Assembly: GCF_900102485.1 (NCBI RefSeq)
Contig: NZ_FNBX01000004.1
Location: 130,083 to 194,082, forward strand
Length of the DNA stretch: 64,000 bases
From: Desulfovibrio legallii
GTDB taxonomy: Bacteria > Desulfobacterota > Desulfovibrionia > Desulfovibrionales > Desulfovibrionaceae
Direction of reading: 5' to 3'
In this document: positions 51,416 to 61,129 of the stretch, in pieces
Numbering within the stretch: position 1 is the stretch's first letter
Layout: every line of letters begins with the position of its first letter
The notes under the pieces: model-generated
Told to the model about the DNA's origin: nothing
The model's database searches: none
What the model saw: only the letters and a program-made list of their open reading frames with translations
Program-made: the position numbers and the translations under genes

Positions 51416-54400
51416 TGTATATCCAGTCTTTTCATATGGACGGCTTCGGCATTTTTGCCGATGCGGGGGTAGAAAAGCTCTCCCCCGGCCTGACCGTTTT
51501 TCTGGGGCAGAACGAGGCCGGCAAATCCACCTGCCTGGAATTTCTGCGCACCGCCCTCACAGGCTACCCCGCGCCCCACAGCAATGAAGGCAAGGCCATC
51601 CCCGGCCCCCTGCGGGGCGGCAGGGCGGGCGGCAGCCTCACCCTCAACGCCGGGAAGGACGGCCTGCTGCGCCTGACCCGACGCCCCGGCGCGAACGGCC
51701 TCACCCTGCTGGACGAAGCGGGCCACGCCCTGGACCCCGCTGTCCTCCAGCGCCTGCTGGCCGGCGTGGATCGGGAGGTCTACCGCAACGTGTTCGGCTT
51801 CAGCCTTACGGAGCTGGAAAACCTCAAAAGCCTCACGGCCGAGGGCGTGCGCAACGCCCTCTACGGCGCGAGCTTCGGGCCCGGCCTGCGCTCCCCCGCC
51901 GAGGCGCTCAAGGCCCTGGAAAATCAGACCACGGCCATTTTCAAGCCCGGGGGCAGCGTGCCGCTTCTCAACAAGGCCCTGCGCGAATTTACGGATCTGC
52001 ACAAAAAAATTGCCGAGCTGGAACAGGAAAGTGCGGGTTACGACGCCCTGGCCGCCGAGCTGGCCGCCTGCCGGGAAGACCTGCGCCAGACCCGCCACCG
52101 CCGCACCGCCCTGGAGGCCGAGCGCCGCCTGCTGGAGCGCCGCCTGCACGTCTGGCTGCAGTGGAACGAATGGCGCATGGCCGGCGTGCAGCTGGAGCGC
52201 CTGGAACCGGAAGGCGCGGCCTTTCCTGAAGACGGCCGGGCCCGCCTGGCCCGCGCCCAGGAAGCCGGCGAAAGCTGCCGGCGCAACCTGGCCGCCGAAG
52301 AGGAAAAACTGCGCCTGCTGCGGGAACGGCGAAACGCCGTAACCCTGGACCCGCCCCTGCTGGAAGCCCTGCCCGCCCTGCGCAGGCTTACAGAGCGCAA
52401 AAGCGGCTTCCGGCGGGCCGAAGGCGCGCTGACCGCACAGGAAGCCGCCTGCCGCCGGACCGAAGAAAATCTGCAGCGCGAGCTCGCCCGCCTGGGCCCA
52501 GGCTGGACCTGCCAGCGCATCCGCGCCACGGATCGCTCCCTTTTCGCCCGGGAGGGCCTGGAAAAACAGGCCAAGGAGATGGACACCGCCATATCCGCCC
52601 ACCAGGCCGCCGTAGGCACCCTGCACCAGTGCAATCAGGAAGCGGCCGCTGCCGAACGCGAAGCCGCGGCCGCGGCGCAGACTCTGGAGGCCCTGCCCAC
52701 TCCGGCAGCCCTTGTGGACGACCAGACCCGCGACGATCTGCGCCAGGCCCTGGCCCGACATGAAGAGGCCTCTCGCCAGCGTCCCGCGCGCCTGGCCGCC
52801 GTGCAGGAGGCCCGCACTACCTTTTCCCGCGCCTATGCCCCCCTGCGGCTCGGCGGTGCTGCCGGAAGCGAAAAAAACGACCAGGAAGCCGGGCGCATCC
52901 TGGACGACCTCCTGACGCGCCAGGACGAAGCCCTGGATCTGGCCGCGCAGGTGCAGGCCCAGCTCGCCCAGGCCGAAGAGGCGCTGCAGGCCGTGCGCCG
53001 CAGTGAAGGCGAAGCCGCGGACGCCAAAAACCGCATGGAACGCCTGCGCGAGGAGCAACGCGTCCTCAACGGCCCGGCCCGCGACGTGCTGAACAATCAG
53101 GCCACAGCCCTGCGCCAGCTGCGCGCCCTTGCCGCCAACCTCAGTACGGAGCAGGACCGCCTGGCGGACCTGGAGGGCCGCCTCACCAGTGAAGCGCCCG
53201 GCAGCCGCATAAAAAGCCTGCCCATGCTGGTCCTGGGCGCGCTGCTGTTCCTGGCCGGGGCCGCCATGTTCTTTGCCGCCTGGCGGCTGGGCGTGACCGC
53301 CCTGCCGCTGACGCAGGAGCTTGTCGTTCCCGTTAAGCTGGAGTTCAGCTATCTGCTGTTGTGCTGCGGCGTGGTGTTTCTGACCGTAGGCGCGCCCCAC
53401 GACGGCCCGGAACGCCGCCGCCGCAAAAACGAATTTGCCCACTTGCAAAGCCGCCGCAACGCCTGCGCCGTCCATGTGGCCGAGCTGGAAGAGCAGGCCC
53501 GGCAGCTCTGCGCCGCTGCGGACGTGCCCCACATGGACCTGATCACCCTGGAGGCCACAGAAGTGCGCCTGGAGCGGGAACGCGAACTCTGCTTCCGCGA
53601 AGAACGCGCCCGCAAGGATATGGAAACGCTGCGCCAGAGCCTGGACCAGATCCGCGCGGAGCTGGCCCGGCGGCAGACCGCCCACGCGGCCGCCGAAGCG
53701 CAGGTGCAGCAGGTGCGCCGCCGCTGGCACGAATGCCTGCTGGCTTTGCATGTGGGCAACGTGCCCGCGCCCGAAGGCGCGGCCGCCTTTTTTGCCCGGG
53801 TGGAAGCGGCCCGCTTGGCTCTGGGCGGCGCAGCCGCCGCTCAAGCCGAGCTGGAAAGCCTGGATGCGGACCTGCGCGCGCAGGAGGCCCGGATGCGCGC
53901 CGTGCCCGCCGTAGCCGAGCTGCTGCCGGAACAGGCGGACGCCGCGGCCCTTACCCGCGCCGTGCGCCAGGTGCTGGATTCCTGCCGTGAAGCGGACGCC
54001 GCCAGGGAGCAGCGCATCAAAGCCGAAGCCGCACTGCACAACGCCCAAAGCGAATGCCGCCGCGCCGCGGACCGGCAGGCCCGGGCCGCCGCCGCCCAGC
54101 AGCAGGCCGAGGAACGCCTTGCCGCCGCACAGGGAATCTGGAGCGCCAGCCTGGAAGGCCTGGGCCTGGACGCGAGCCTTAACCCGGAAACCGTCCGTCA
54201 GGCCTTTGCCTCCATGGAGACCTGCCTGGCCGCCGCCGCCGAGCTGGAGCGCGCCCAGGCGGCACTGGCCCAGAGCCGGACGGAACTGGCCGCCCTGCGC
54301 GAGCCGCTGGCAAGCCTGCTTACGGATCTGCACCGGGAGCCGGAACGCGACGCCGACGGCACGCCGCGCTGGCTGGAAAGCCTGGACGCCGCCCTGGCCG

Positions 54401-55392
54401 CAGCGGAAAGTGCCGCCGAAGCCCAGGCCCAGCACGACGAACTGGAACGCCGCGCGGCCGAACAGGCGGACGCCGCAGCCGCAGCCACAGCCGCACTGGA
54501 GGCGGCGGACCTGACCCAGCAGAGCCTGCTGGCCCTGGCTGGCGCGCGGGACGCGGAGCATTTTCTGCACCTGGCCGCCCTGCACGACGAACGGGAACAA
54601 CTGCGCCAGCGCCGGCAATACCTGGAAGACGCTTTGCGCCTGGCGGCGGAGGGCGCGCCCCTGGAGGCTTTTCTGGCCGGGTTTGCCGATGCGGACCAGG
54701 AAACGCAGGAGCGGCGCTGCGCCGCCATTGACGAAGAACTGCCGACACTGCAGGAGCGGGAGGACGCCCTGGCCGCCAAGGCCAACCAGCTGGCCGGCCG
54801 GGTGGAAGCCCTCTCCTGCGCGGACGAGCTGGCCCGCCTGCGCCAGCAGGAAGCCTCCGTAAAGGAAAGCATGGAACGCCTAGCCGCCCGCTGGAGCCGC
54901 GCCGCCCTGGCCCGATCGCTCCTGGCTTCAGCCAAGCGCACGTTTGAAGAGGAACGCCAGCCAGAGGTCATCCGCCTGGCTTCCCAGATTTTCAGCCGCG
55001 TCACGGACCGCCGCTGGCGGGGCATCAGCGCTTCGCTGGAGGACGCCAGCCTGCGCATTCTGCCTGCCGAAGGCGAAGCCGTGGGGCCGGAGGCCCTCAG
55101 CCGGGGCGCGCGGGAGCAGGCCTATCTGGCCCTGCGGCTGGCCTACATCAAAAACCACGCGGCCCACGCCGCGCCCCTGCCCGTCATCATGGACGAAGTG
55201 CTGGTCAACTTTGACCCGCGCCGGGCGGAACGCATGGCGCGCGCCTTTGTGGACCTCACGGGCGGCACTCCGGAGGCGGCCCACCAGCTGCTCTACTTCA
55301 CCTGCCAGCCGCACACCGTGGATCTGCTGCGCAAGACGGACCCCGGCGCGGCTGTGCTGCTGGTGGAGGACGGCCGCATCCGCGCGGCCTGA
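51415..55392 (+). CDS. Rad50/SbcC-type coiled-coil ATPase with central membrane helices (YhaN-like)
   Basis: 1325 residues. Walker A GQNEAGKST is near residue 35, the signature LSRGAREQAYLALRLAY and Walker B VIMDEVLVNFD at the C-terminus. Nearly all between is coiled coil. Near residues 602-655 two hydrophobic segments (MLVLGALLFLAGAAMFF and YLLLCCGVVFLTVG) replace the zinc hook, as in YhaN proteins, so the hinge sits in or at the membrane. Partner of the preceding nuclease. Confidence 0.85.
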   Translation: MYIQSFHMDGFGIFADAGVEKLSPGLTVFLGQNEAGKSTCLEFLRTALTGYPAPHSNEGKAIPGPLRGGRAGGSLTLNAGKDGLLRLTRRPGANGLTLLDEAGHALDPAVLQRLLAGVDREVYRNVFGFSLTELENLKSLTAEGVRNALYGASFGPGLRSPAEALKALENQTTAIFKPGGSVPLLNKALREFTDLHKKIAELEQESAGYDALAAELAACREDLRQTRHRRTALEAERRLLERRLHVWLQWNEWRMAGVQLERLEPEGAAFPEDGRARLARAQEAGESCRRNLAAEEEKLRLLRERRNAVTLDPPLLEALPALRRLTERKSGFRRAEGALTAQEAACRRTEENLQRELARLGPGWTCQRIRATDRSLFAREGLEKQAKEMDTAISAHQAAVGTLHQCNQEAAAAEREAAAAAQTLEALPTPAALVDDQTRDDLRQALARHEEASRQRPARLAAVQEARTTFSRAYAPLRLGGAAGSEKNDQEAGRILDDLLTRQDEALDLAAQVQAQLAQAEEALQAVRRSEGEAADAKNRMERLREEQRVLNGPARDVLNNQATALRQLRALAANLSTEQDRLADLEGRLTSEAPGSRIKSLPMLVLGALLFLAGAAMFFAAWRLGVTALPLTQELVVPVKLEFSYLLLCCGVVFLTVGAPHDGPERRRRKNEFAHLQSRRNACAVHVAELEEQARQLCAAADVPHMDLITLEATEVRLERERELCFREERARKDMETLRQSLDQIRAELARRQTAHAAAEAQVQQVRRRWHECLLALHVGNVPAPEGAAAFFARVEAARLALGGAAAAQAELESLDADLRAQEARMRAVPAVAELLPEQADAAALTRAVRQVLDSCREADAAREQRIKAEAALHNAQSECRRAADRQARAAAAQQQAEERLAAAQGIWSASLEGLGLDASLNPETVRQAFASMETCLAAAAELERAQAALAQSRTELAALREPLASLLTDLHREPERDADGTPRWLESLDAALAAAESAAEAQAQHDELERRAAEQADAAAAATAALEAADLTQQSLLALAGARDAEHFLHLAALHDEREQLRQRRQYLEDALRLAAEGAPLEAFLAGFADADQETQERRCAAIDEELPTLQEREDALAAKANQLAGRVEALSCADELARLRQQEASVKESMERLAARWSRAALARSLLASAKRTFEEERQPEVIRLASQIFSRVTDRRWRGISASLEDASLRILPAEGEAVGPEALSRGAREQAYLALRLAYIKNHAAHAAPLPVIMDEVLVNFDPRRAERMARAFVDLTGGTPEAAHQLLYFTCQPHTVDLLRKTDPGAAVLLVEDGRIRAA

Positions 55393-55423
55393 TCCGCCCT
55401 CTGACCTGCAAGGCGAAAAAACC

Positions 55424-55460
55424 ACAAAGCACGCTGCCTCCGTACAGGGCAGCGTGCTTT
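55424..55460 (+). terminator. Terminator between convergent genes
   Basis: AAAGCACGCTGCC (55424-55436) pairs with GGCAGCGTGCTTT (55446-55458), T-run after and A-run before (55414-55419), so it can act on both strands. Confidence 0.8.
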
Positions 55461-55554
55461 TTACAGCGCCAAAGCGCGGCGCGCGGCAGTTTCGGGCAAA
55501 GGGCCAGGCGGCGCAAAATACGCACGGGCTCCTGCCCGGATTGCCCGCAAGCAC

Positions 55555-56550
55555 TTATTCCAGGGCGTGCAGCTGGGCGCAGAGCTCGTCGGGCAGGCTG
55601 ATGCTGCCGGCGGCCTGGGCGGCCTCCCGCAGCCGGATGCGCCGGTCCCCCGGCAGGCGCGCGCCGGGCTGCGCTGTAATGGCCCCCAGCAGCAGTTCCA
55701 GCCGATCCGCAAAATCCGCTCCCGCCAGGCTGCCGGGGTCTATGGCCACAAAACTCTGGCCCAGACGCGGCGCAGGGCCGTCGGGCGTGAACAGGGAAGA
55801 AGCCTCAATAGCCAGGGCAGCGCCGGGCAGCACCCCGGCCAGAATCTCCACCATCAGGGCCAGGGCGTAGCCCTTGGGACCGCCAAAGGGCAGCAAGGCT
55901 CCGTCAAAAGCCTTGGCCGCATCCCGCGTGGGATTTCCCTCGGCGTCCACGGCCGCGCCTTCAGGGATCAGTTCCCCTTTTTTGGCGGCCTGCAGCACCT
56001 TGCCGCGGGCCAGCAGGCCCATGGAAAGGTCAATGACCAACGGCGGCGCGTCCTTGCGCGGGCAGGCCATGGCCAGGGGGTTAGTGCCGAAAACCCCTTT
56101 GCGCCCGCCATAGGGGGCCAGAGAAGCCGGGCTGTTGGCAAAGCCCAGAGCCAGCAGCCCCTGCGCAGCCAGATCGGCCACAGGAAAGCCCAGCACGCCC
56201 GCGTGGTGCGAATTGCACACCCCCATCAGGGCAATGCCCTGCGCCTTGGCGGCTGCGGCCAGCTCCGGCAGGCCTGCGGCAAAAGCTCTGAAGGCAAAGC
56301 CGCAACAGGCGTCCACCCGCACCACGCCGGGCCGGGGGCGGGAAACGAGCGGATCGGCGCGGCCGTCCACCTTGCCCGTGTCCGCCTGGCCCACATAATA
56401 GGGAATGCGCGAAAACCCGTGGGAGGGAATGCCCTCCATCTCCGCCCGCAGCAAGGCCGCTATGGTGGGAACGGCGTTTTGTTCGCTGACCTTGTGCCGC
56501 ACAAGAATGCCCTCGCCCAGTTGCCGAGCGTCCTCTAAAGAAATATTCAT
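55555..56550 (-). CDS. LDH2/MDH2-family NAD(P)-dependent dehydrogenase
   Basis: 331 residues from the ATG at 56550 (GGAA upstream). The family (malate, ureidoglycolate, sulfolactate, 2,3-diketo-L-gulonate dehydrogenases) has no Rossmann fold; typical stretches here are MEGIPSHGFSRIPYYV, CNSHHAGVLGFPV, GTNPLAMACP and LLPFGGPKGYALALMVEIL. A 2-hydroxyacid such as malate or sulfolactate is the probable substrate. Diverges from the sigma-54 activator gene. Confidence 0.82.
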   Translation of the reverse strand: MNISLEDARQLGEGILVRHKVSEQNAVPTIAALLRAEMEGIPSHGFSRIPYYVGQADTGKVDGRADPLVSRPRPGVVRVDACCGFAFRAFAAGLPELAAAAKAQGIALMGVCNSHHAGVLGFPVADLAAQGLLALGFANSPASLAPYGGRKGVFGTNPLAMACPRKDAPPLVIDLSMGLLARGKVLQAAKKGELIPEGAAVDAEGNPTRDAAKAFDGALLPFGGPKGYALALMVEILAGVLPGAALAIEASSLFTPDGPAPRLGQSFVAIDPGSLAGADFADRLELLLGAITAQPGARLPGDRRIRLREAAQAAGSISLPDELCAQLHALE

Positions 56551-56769
56551 GGTTCGCTTCCGTTGGTTGACCGTGTGCCTTGCCGCCGCGCGCGCCCGGA
56601 CGGGCGGTGCCCACGCCGCCGCATAACCGCGCGCCTTGCGCCGGCGCTGTATGAAACCTTTCCAGATTGACAAATTCACGCCCCGACGTCGAGGGGAAAA
56701 CAGCCCTCCTTCCGCCTTGCGCATTTGCCCGTCGCTCCCTATAGTCCAGGAGCATCAGTCGAGGAAAGC

Positions 56770-58674
56770 ATGTCCCCCATTGTCGTTATCGCCCCTGAAA
56801 GCGCCAGTTACCAGATCGTCCAGCGGGTCGCCGCGGAGCTGGGCCTGCAGGACAAAATCCGCCTTCACCTCACCGGTCTCAGCCGTTCGCTGGCCGTAGC
56901 CCAGGAGGCCGAAAAACAGGGCGCGCAGGTCATTGTAGTGCGCGGCTGGTCCGCCAATCAGATCCTTGAGGCAGGCATCAAAGTGCCTGTGGTTTTTCTG
57001 CCCATCAGCATGCAGGATCTGGTCTGCGTTCTGGGGCAGGCCACGGCCAAGTCCCCCAAACGCCGCCCGCGCCTGGGCATTGTGGTCTACCCCCAGCTGC
57101 AGCAAGAGCTGGCCGCCATCAGCACTCTGCTGCGCCCGGATCTGCGCATCTACCCCAGCGATTTCCACTCCGAAGACATGCGCCGGGCCCTCGCCCAGGC
57201 CGCCGCGGACAATGTGGACGTCATCATCGGGGGCGAAACCTCCGTCAACATCGCCGAAAGCCTGGGCTTGCGCAGCCAGCTGCTTATCTGCGGCGAGGCC
57301 TCCATCCGCCAGGCCCTGCGGGAAGCCCAGCGCATCGTCTACGCGCGCGAGCTGGAGCAGGCCCAGAGCCTCAAATTCAAAACGGTCATCGAGCATTCCC
57401 ACGACGGCATCGTTTCCCTGGACGCGGCGGGCCGCGTGCTTTTGATCAACCCTGTGGCCCGGCGCATGCTCCGCCTCAAAAACGACATCACCCACCATCC
57501 GTTCAAAAGCATCCTGGACCTGCCCCATTTGGAGCGCTGTCTGCTGCTCGGGGCCAGCGTGGTGGACGAGATGGCCACGGTGGAAGGCCGCAAACTGCTG
57601 TTCTCCGCCATTCCCATCCATGTGGCCGGCGCGGTGCACGGCGCGGTTATCACCTTTCAGGAACCGCGCGCCATTGCCGCCAAAGAAAGCAAGATCCGCC
57701 ACGAAGACGCCGAAATGACGGCCGAACACACCTTTGAGGATATTCTGGGCACGTCCCCGGCCATTCTGACGGCCATAGCCCGCGCGCGCAAGTTCGCCCC
57801 GGCCCGGCAGCCCGTGCTTATCCAGGGCGAAACAGGCACGGGCAAAGAGCTTTTTGCCCAGGCCATCCACAATGCCGGGCCCCGCAGCCAGGAGGCCTTC
57901 GTGGCCGTCAACTGCGGCGCGCTGCCGCAATCGCTTCTGGAATCGGAGCTCTTCGGCTATGAGGACGGCGCGTTTACCGGCGCCAGCCGCAAAGGCAAAC
58001 CCGGCCTGTTTGAAATGGCGCACCTGGGCACCCTTTTTCTGGACGAAATAGGCGAGATGGACCTGCGGGCCCAGCAACGCCTGCTGCGCGTGCTGGAAAC
58101 CCAGCGCGTTCTGCGCATCAGCGGCACCCGCAACATCCGGGTGGACGTGCGGATCATCGCCGCCACCAACGCCAACCTGTGGGAAAGGGTTCGCAAAGGG
58201 CGCTTCCGCGCCGATCTGTTCTACCGCCTCTCCGTGCTGGTGCTGCCCCTGCCGCCCCTGCGCCAACGCCCCGACGACATTGAGCTGCTGGCCCGCCACT
58301 TTTTCGCTGAGGCCGAGGACGACATAAACGCCCTCCCCCCGCTGGATCAGGAAGCGCTGGAGGTGCTCCGCAACCATCCCTGGTCCGGCAACGTGCGCGA
58401 GCTGCGCTACTTCATTCAGCGCCTGCGCGTCACAGGCCCCGCCCACCTGGATGCGCCAACCCTCAAAGCCGAACTCCTCCCCCCCCTCCACCCCCAGGCC
58501 GCGCCCAGCCTTCAGGCCCCCACGCCCCATGCCGACCAGGAAGAAACCGACGAACGCTCGCGCATCCGCGCAGCTCTCGAAGCCTGTCACGGGCATCAGG
58601 GCAATGCGGCGAGGCTGCTGCAGATCAGCCGCAGCACTCTGTTCCGCAAAATGCGCAAACTGGGCCTGCGCTGA
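56770..58674 (+). CDS. Sigma-54-dependent activator with PrpR-type sensory domain
   Basis: 634 residues from the ATG at 56770 (GAGGA upstream). Domains: PrpR N-terminal domain (about 1-190), PAS (about 200-300; HSHDGIVSLDAAGRVLLIN), AAA+ (about 325-560; Walker A GETGTGKE near 353, GAFTGA near 399, Walker B LFLDEIGEMD), Fis-type HTH at the end (GHQGNAARLLQISRSTLFRKMRKL). PrpR domains sense small carboxylates or acyl-CoAs. It should activate the sigma-54 promoter at 58836, whose UAS candidates are at 58691-58730. Confidence 0.9.
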   Translation: MSPIVVIAPESASYQIVQRVAAELGLQDKIRLHLTGLSRSLAVAQEAEKQGAQVIVVRGWSANQILEAGIKVPVVFLPISMQDLVCVLGQATAKSPKRRPRLGIVVYPQLQQELAAISTLLRPDLRIYPSDFHSEDMRRALAQAAADNVDVIIGGETSVNIAESLGLRSQLLICGEASIRQALREAQRIVYARELEQAQSLKFKTVIEHSHDGIVSLDAAGRVLLINPVARRMLRLKNDITHHPFKSILDLPHLERCLLLGASVVDEMATVEGRKLLFSAIPIHVAGAVHGAVITFQEPRAIAAKESKIRHEDAEMTAEHTFEDILGTSPAILTAIARARKFAPARQPVLIQGETGTGKELFAQAIHNAGPRSQEAFVAVNCGALPQSLLESELFGYEDGAFTGASRKGKPGLFEMAHLGTLFLDEIGEMDLRAQQRLLRVLETQRVLRISGTRNIRVDVRIIAATNANLWERVRKGRFRADLFYRLSVLVLPLPPLRQRPDDIELLARHFFAEAEDDINALPPLDQEALEVLRNHPWSGNVRELRYFIQRLRVTGPAHLDAPTLKAELLPPLHPQAAPSLQAPTPHADQEETDERSRIRAALEACHGHQGNAARLLQISRSTLFRKMRKLGLR

Positions 58675-58690
58675 CTCCCTCCCCTCCCAA

Positions 58691-58730
58691 TTGCGTCAGC
58701 AATGACACAATCTGCACCAGAATGACGCAT
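58691..58730 (+). promoter_or_regulatory. Candidate upstream activator sites for the PrpR-like activator
   Basis: Three related half-sites: TTGCGTCA (58691-58698, inverted), AATGACACA (58701-58709) and AATGACGCA (58721-58729). The last two are direct repeats 20 bp apart, two helical turns. The first and third form a perfect 7-bp inverted repeat. They lie about 105-145 bp before the sigma-54 promoter. Confidence 0.5.
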
Positions 58731-58835
58731 AATGTTGCATGCCCGAAACAGCTATGTGACATATGCCGCTATTGATACCATAGCCGGCTTGTTATCCTGT
58801 CGAATGTCCTAGTTTATTTAAAAAATCGCGTTCCC

Positions 58836-58851
58836 TGGCACGGAGCTTGCT
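58836..58851 (+). promoter_or_regulatory. Sigma-54 promoter (-24/-12)
   Basis: TGGCACG-N4-TTGCT matches the consensus fully; the GG and GC are 10 nt apart. It precedes the ferredoxin gene and lies downstream of the activator gene. Confidence 0.88.
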
Positions 58852-58959
58852 CTTCCCCAGGCATACGAGCCTTCCCTCCGCCCGGCGGGGGACGCGGCCC
58901 GGACACCACTTGTGAACCAGCCGCGTGTGCGGCGCAACATCAGCCAATGGGGATTTCGG

Positions 58960-59178
58960 ATGGTCTACATCAATCGCCAATGGTGCAAAGGCTGCGGCAT
59001 CTGCGTGGCCTTTTGTCCCAAGAAGGCGCTGTCTCTGGATGACGCGGGCAAGGCCTGCCATGATCCTGAGCTGTGCGTGGAGTGTGGCATGTGCGAACAG
59101 TACTGTCCCGACCTGGCCGTGACGGTGGAAAAAACCGCCAGGGCAAGCAAGGCCGGCAACGGCAAGGAGGCCGCATGA
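58960..59178 (+). CDS. korD: 2-oxoacid:ferredoxin oxidoreductase delta subunit, 2[4Fe-4S] ferredoxin
   Basis: 72 residues from the ATG at 58960 (GGGGA upstream). Two complete cluster motifs, CKGCGICVAFCP and CVECGMCEQYCP. It takes electrons from the KorAB catalytic core. Its stop overlaps the next start (ATGA). First gene after the sigma-54 promoter. Confidence 0.9.
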   Translation: MVYINRQWCKGCGICVAFCPKKALSLDDAGKACHDPELCVECGMCEQYCPDLAVTVEKTARASKAGNGKEAA

Positions 59179-60326
59179 GCGAGGGCGAAATCCGTTTCGT
59201 GCAGGGCAACGAGGCCTGTGTGCGCGGCGCTCTGTATGCCGGGGTGCGTTTTTTTGCGGGCTACCCCATCACCCCATCCACCGAGGTGGCCGAGCACCTG
59301 GCGGAGCAGCTGCCCCGCGTGGGCGGCAAGTTTGTGCAGATGGAGGATGAAATCGCCTCCATGTGCGCGGTGTGCGGGGCTTCCCTGGCCGGGTCCAAGG
59401 CCATGACCGCCACCAGCGGGCCGGGCTTTTCCCTCAAGCAGGAGGCCATCGGCTATGCGGTCATGGCCGAGATTCCCTGCGTGGTGGTCAACGTGCAGCG
59501 CGGCGGGCCTTCCACAGGCCTGCCCACCAAGGTGGCCCAGGGCGACGTGAACCAAGCCCGCTGGGGCACCCACGGCGACCACGCCATCATCGTGCTCACG
59601 GCGTCCACCATTCAGGACGTGTTCAGCATCACGGTGGAGGCCTTCAACCTGGCCGAAACCTACCGCACGCCGGTCATCCTGCTGTTTGACGAGGTGGTGG
59701 GCCACATGCGCGAAAAGCTCTTCATCCCGCCGGCGGGCGAGCTGCCCGTGGTGGAGCGCCTGCGTACGGACGTGGCCGCGGGGGTCAACTACCACCCCTA
59801 CCTGCCGCGCGAGGACGGCCGCCTGCCCATGTCGGACTTCGGCGGCGTGCACCGCTACAACGTCACGGGCCTGTTCCACGACATCTGGGGCTTCCCCACG
59901 GAGAATCCGGAACAGGTCAGCAAGCTGGCCTACCACCTGGTGGACAAGATCGAAAACCGCGCCCACCTGCTGGCCCGCTGGAAGGAATTCTACCTGGAGG
60001 ATGCGGAGCACATCATCATCTCCTACGGCTCCTCGGCGCGCAGCGCGCGGCACCTGGTGGAGACCCGCCGCGCCAAGGGCGACCGCATCGGCCTGCTGGA
60101 GCTGCAGACCCTCTGGCCCTTCCCGGCCCAGCTGGTGCGGGAAAAAACCGCCCACGCCCGCAACATTTTTGTGGTGGAGATGAACATGGGCCAGGTCACC
60201 ACCCAGGTGAAGCAGGTGGTGCAGAAGCCGGACCGCGTGTTCCTGGTCAACCGCATGGACGGCATCATGGTCACGCCCACGGATATCGGCAAAGTCATGC
60301 GGGTTATTGAAGGAAGGGGGTTCTGA
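59175..60326 (+). CDS. korA: 2-oxoacid:ferredoxin oxidoreductase alpha subunit (2-oxoglutarate type)
   Basis: 383 residues; AAGGAGG precedes the ATG. GYPITPSTEVAEHL, TSGPGFSLKQEAIGYAVMAEIPCVVVNVQRGGPSTGLPTK are typical of the alpha subunit. It builds the substrate pocket with KorB; oxidative decarboxylation of a 2-oxoacid gives acyl-CoA plus reduced ferredoxin. 2-Oxoglutarate is favoured by the neighbouring succinyl-CoA synthetase genes. Confidence 0.9.
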   Translation: MSEGEIRFVQGNEACVRGALYAGVRFFAGYPITPSTEVAEHLAEQLPRVGGKFVQMEDEIASMCAVCGASLAGSKAMTATSGPGFSLKQEAIGYAVMAEIPCVVVNVQRGGPSTGLPTKVAQGDVNQARWGTHGDHAIIVLTASTIQDVFSITVEAFNLAETYRTPVILLFDEVVGHMREKLFIPPAGELPVVERLRTDVAAGVNYHPYLPREDGRLPMSDFGGVHRYNVTGLFHDIWGFPTENPEQVSKLAYHLVDKIENRAHLLARWKEFYLEDAEHIIISYGSSARSARHLVETRRAKGDRIGLLELQTLWPFPAQLVREKTAHARNIFVVEMNMGQVTTQVKQVVQKPDRVFLVNRMDGIMVTPTDIGKVMRVIEGRGF

Positions 60327-60327
60327 G

Positions 60328-61125
60328 ATGAGCGTGCAGAATATCCGGGAGCGGTTCTTCCCCCACATCTGGTGTCCCGGCTGCGGCCACGGCACCATCC
60401 TTAACAACCTGCTGCACACCGTGCAGGAACTGCAGATAGATCCCTCCAACATGTGCATGGTTTCGGGCATCGGCTGCTCGGCGCGCATTTCCGGCTATGT
60501 GGATTTTCACAGCATGCACACCCTGCACGGCCGGGCCCTGGCCTGCGCCACGGGCATCAAGCTGACCCGGCCGGAGCTCAACGTGGTGGTGCCCATGGGC
60601 GACGGCGACGCCATGGCCATTGGCGGCAACCACTTTATCCACGCCTGCCGCCGCAATATCGACATGGTGGCCATCATCATGAACAACCGCATCTACGGCA
60701 TGACCGGCGGGCAGTACTCGCCCCTTTCCGGCGAGGGCATCCTGGCCACCACCGCGCCCTACCACAGCATTGACCACGCCTTTGACACGGTGAAGCTGGC
60801 TACTGGCGCGGGGGCCTCCTTTGTGGCCCGCACCACTACCTTCCACGTCAAGGAGATCGTGAGCCTGCTCAAAAAGGCCTTTGCCCACAAGGGCTTCGCC
60901 GTGGTGGAAATCCTCACCCAGTGCCCCACCTACTTCGGGCGCAAGAACAAGATGGGCGGGGCCGTGCAGATGCTGGAATGGTACCGCGACAATACCGCCC
61001 CCCTGGGCTCCAAAAAGCTGGAGGAGAACCCCAACCTCATTCCCCGCGGCGTGTTCGTGGACGAACAGCGCCCCGAATACTGCGAGGAATACGCCAAAAT
61101 CATCGCCAAGGCCCACAAGGAGTAG
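60328..61125 (+). CDS. korB: 2-oxoacid:ferredoxin oxidoreductase beta subunit (TPP-binding)
   Basis: 265 residues. TPP/Mg motif GDGDAMAIGGNHFIHACRRN and the Fe-S related HIWCPGCGHGT, CMVSGIGCSARI. Starts 2 nt after korA. Cytoplasmic partner of KorA. Confidence 0.92.
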   Translation: MSVQNIRERFFPHIWCPGCGHGTILNNLLHTVQELQIDPSNMCMVSGIGCSARISGYVDFHSMHTLHGRALACATGIKLTRPELNVVVPMGDGDAMAIGGNHFIHACRRNIDMVAIIMNNRIYGMTGGQYSPLSGEGILATTAPYHSIDHAFDTVKLATGAGASFVARTTTFHVKEIVSLLKKAFAHKGFAVVEILTQCPTYFGRKNKMGGAVQMLEWYRDNTAPLGSKKLEENPNLIPRGVFVDEQRPEYCEEYAKIIAKAHKE

Positions 61126-61129
61126 CCCC

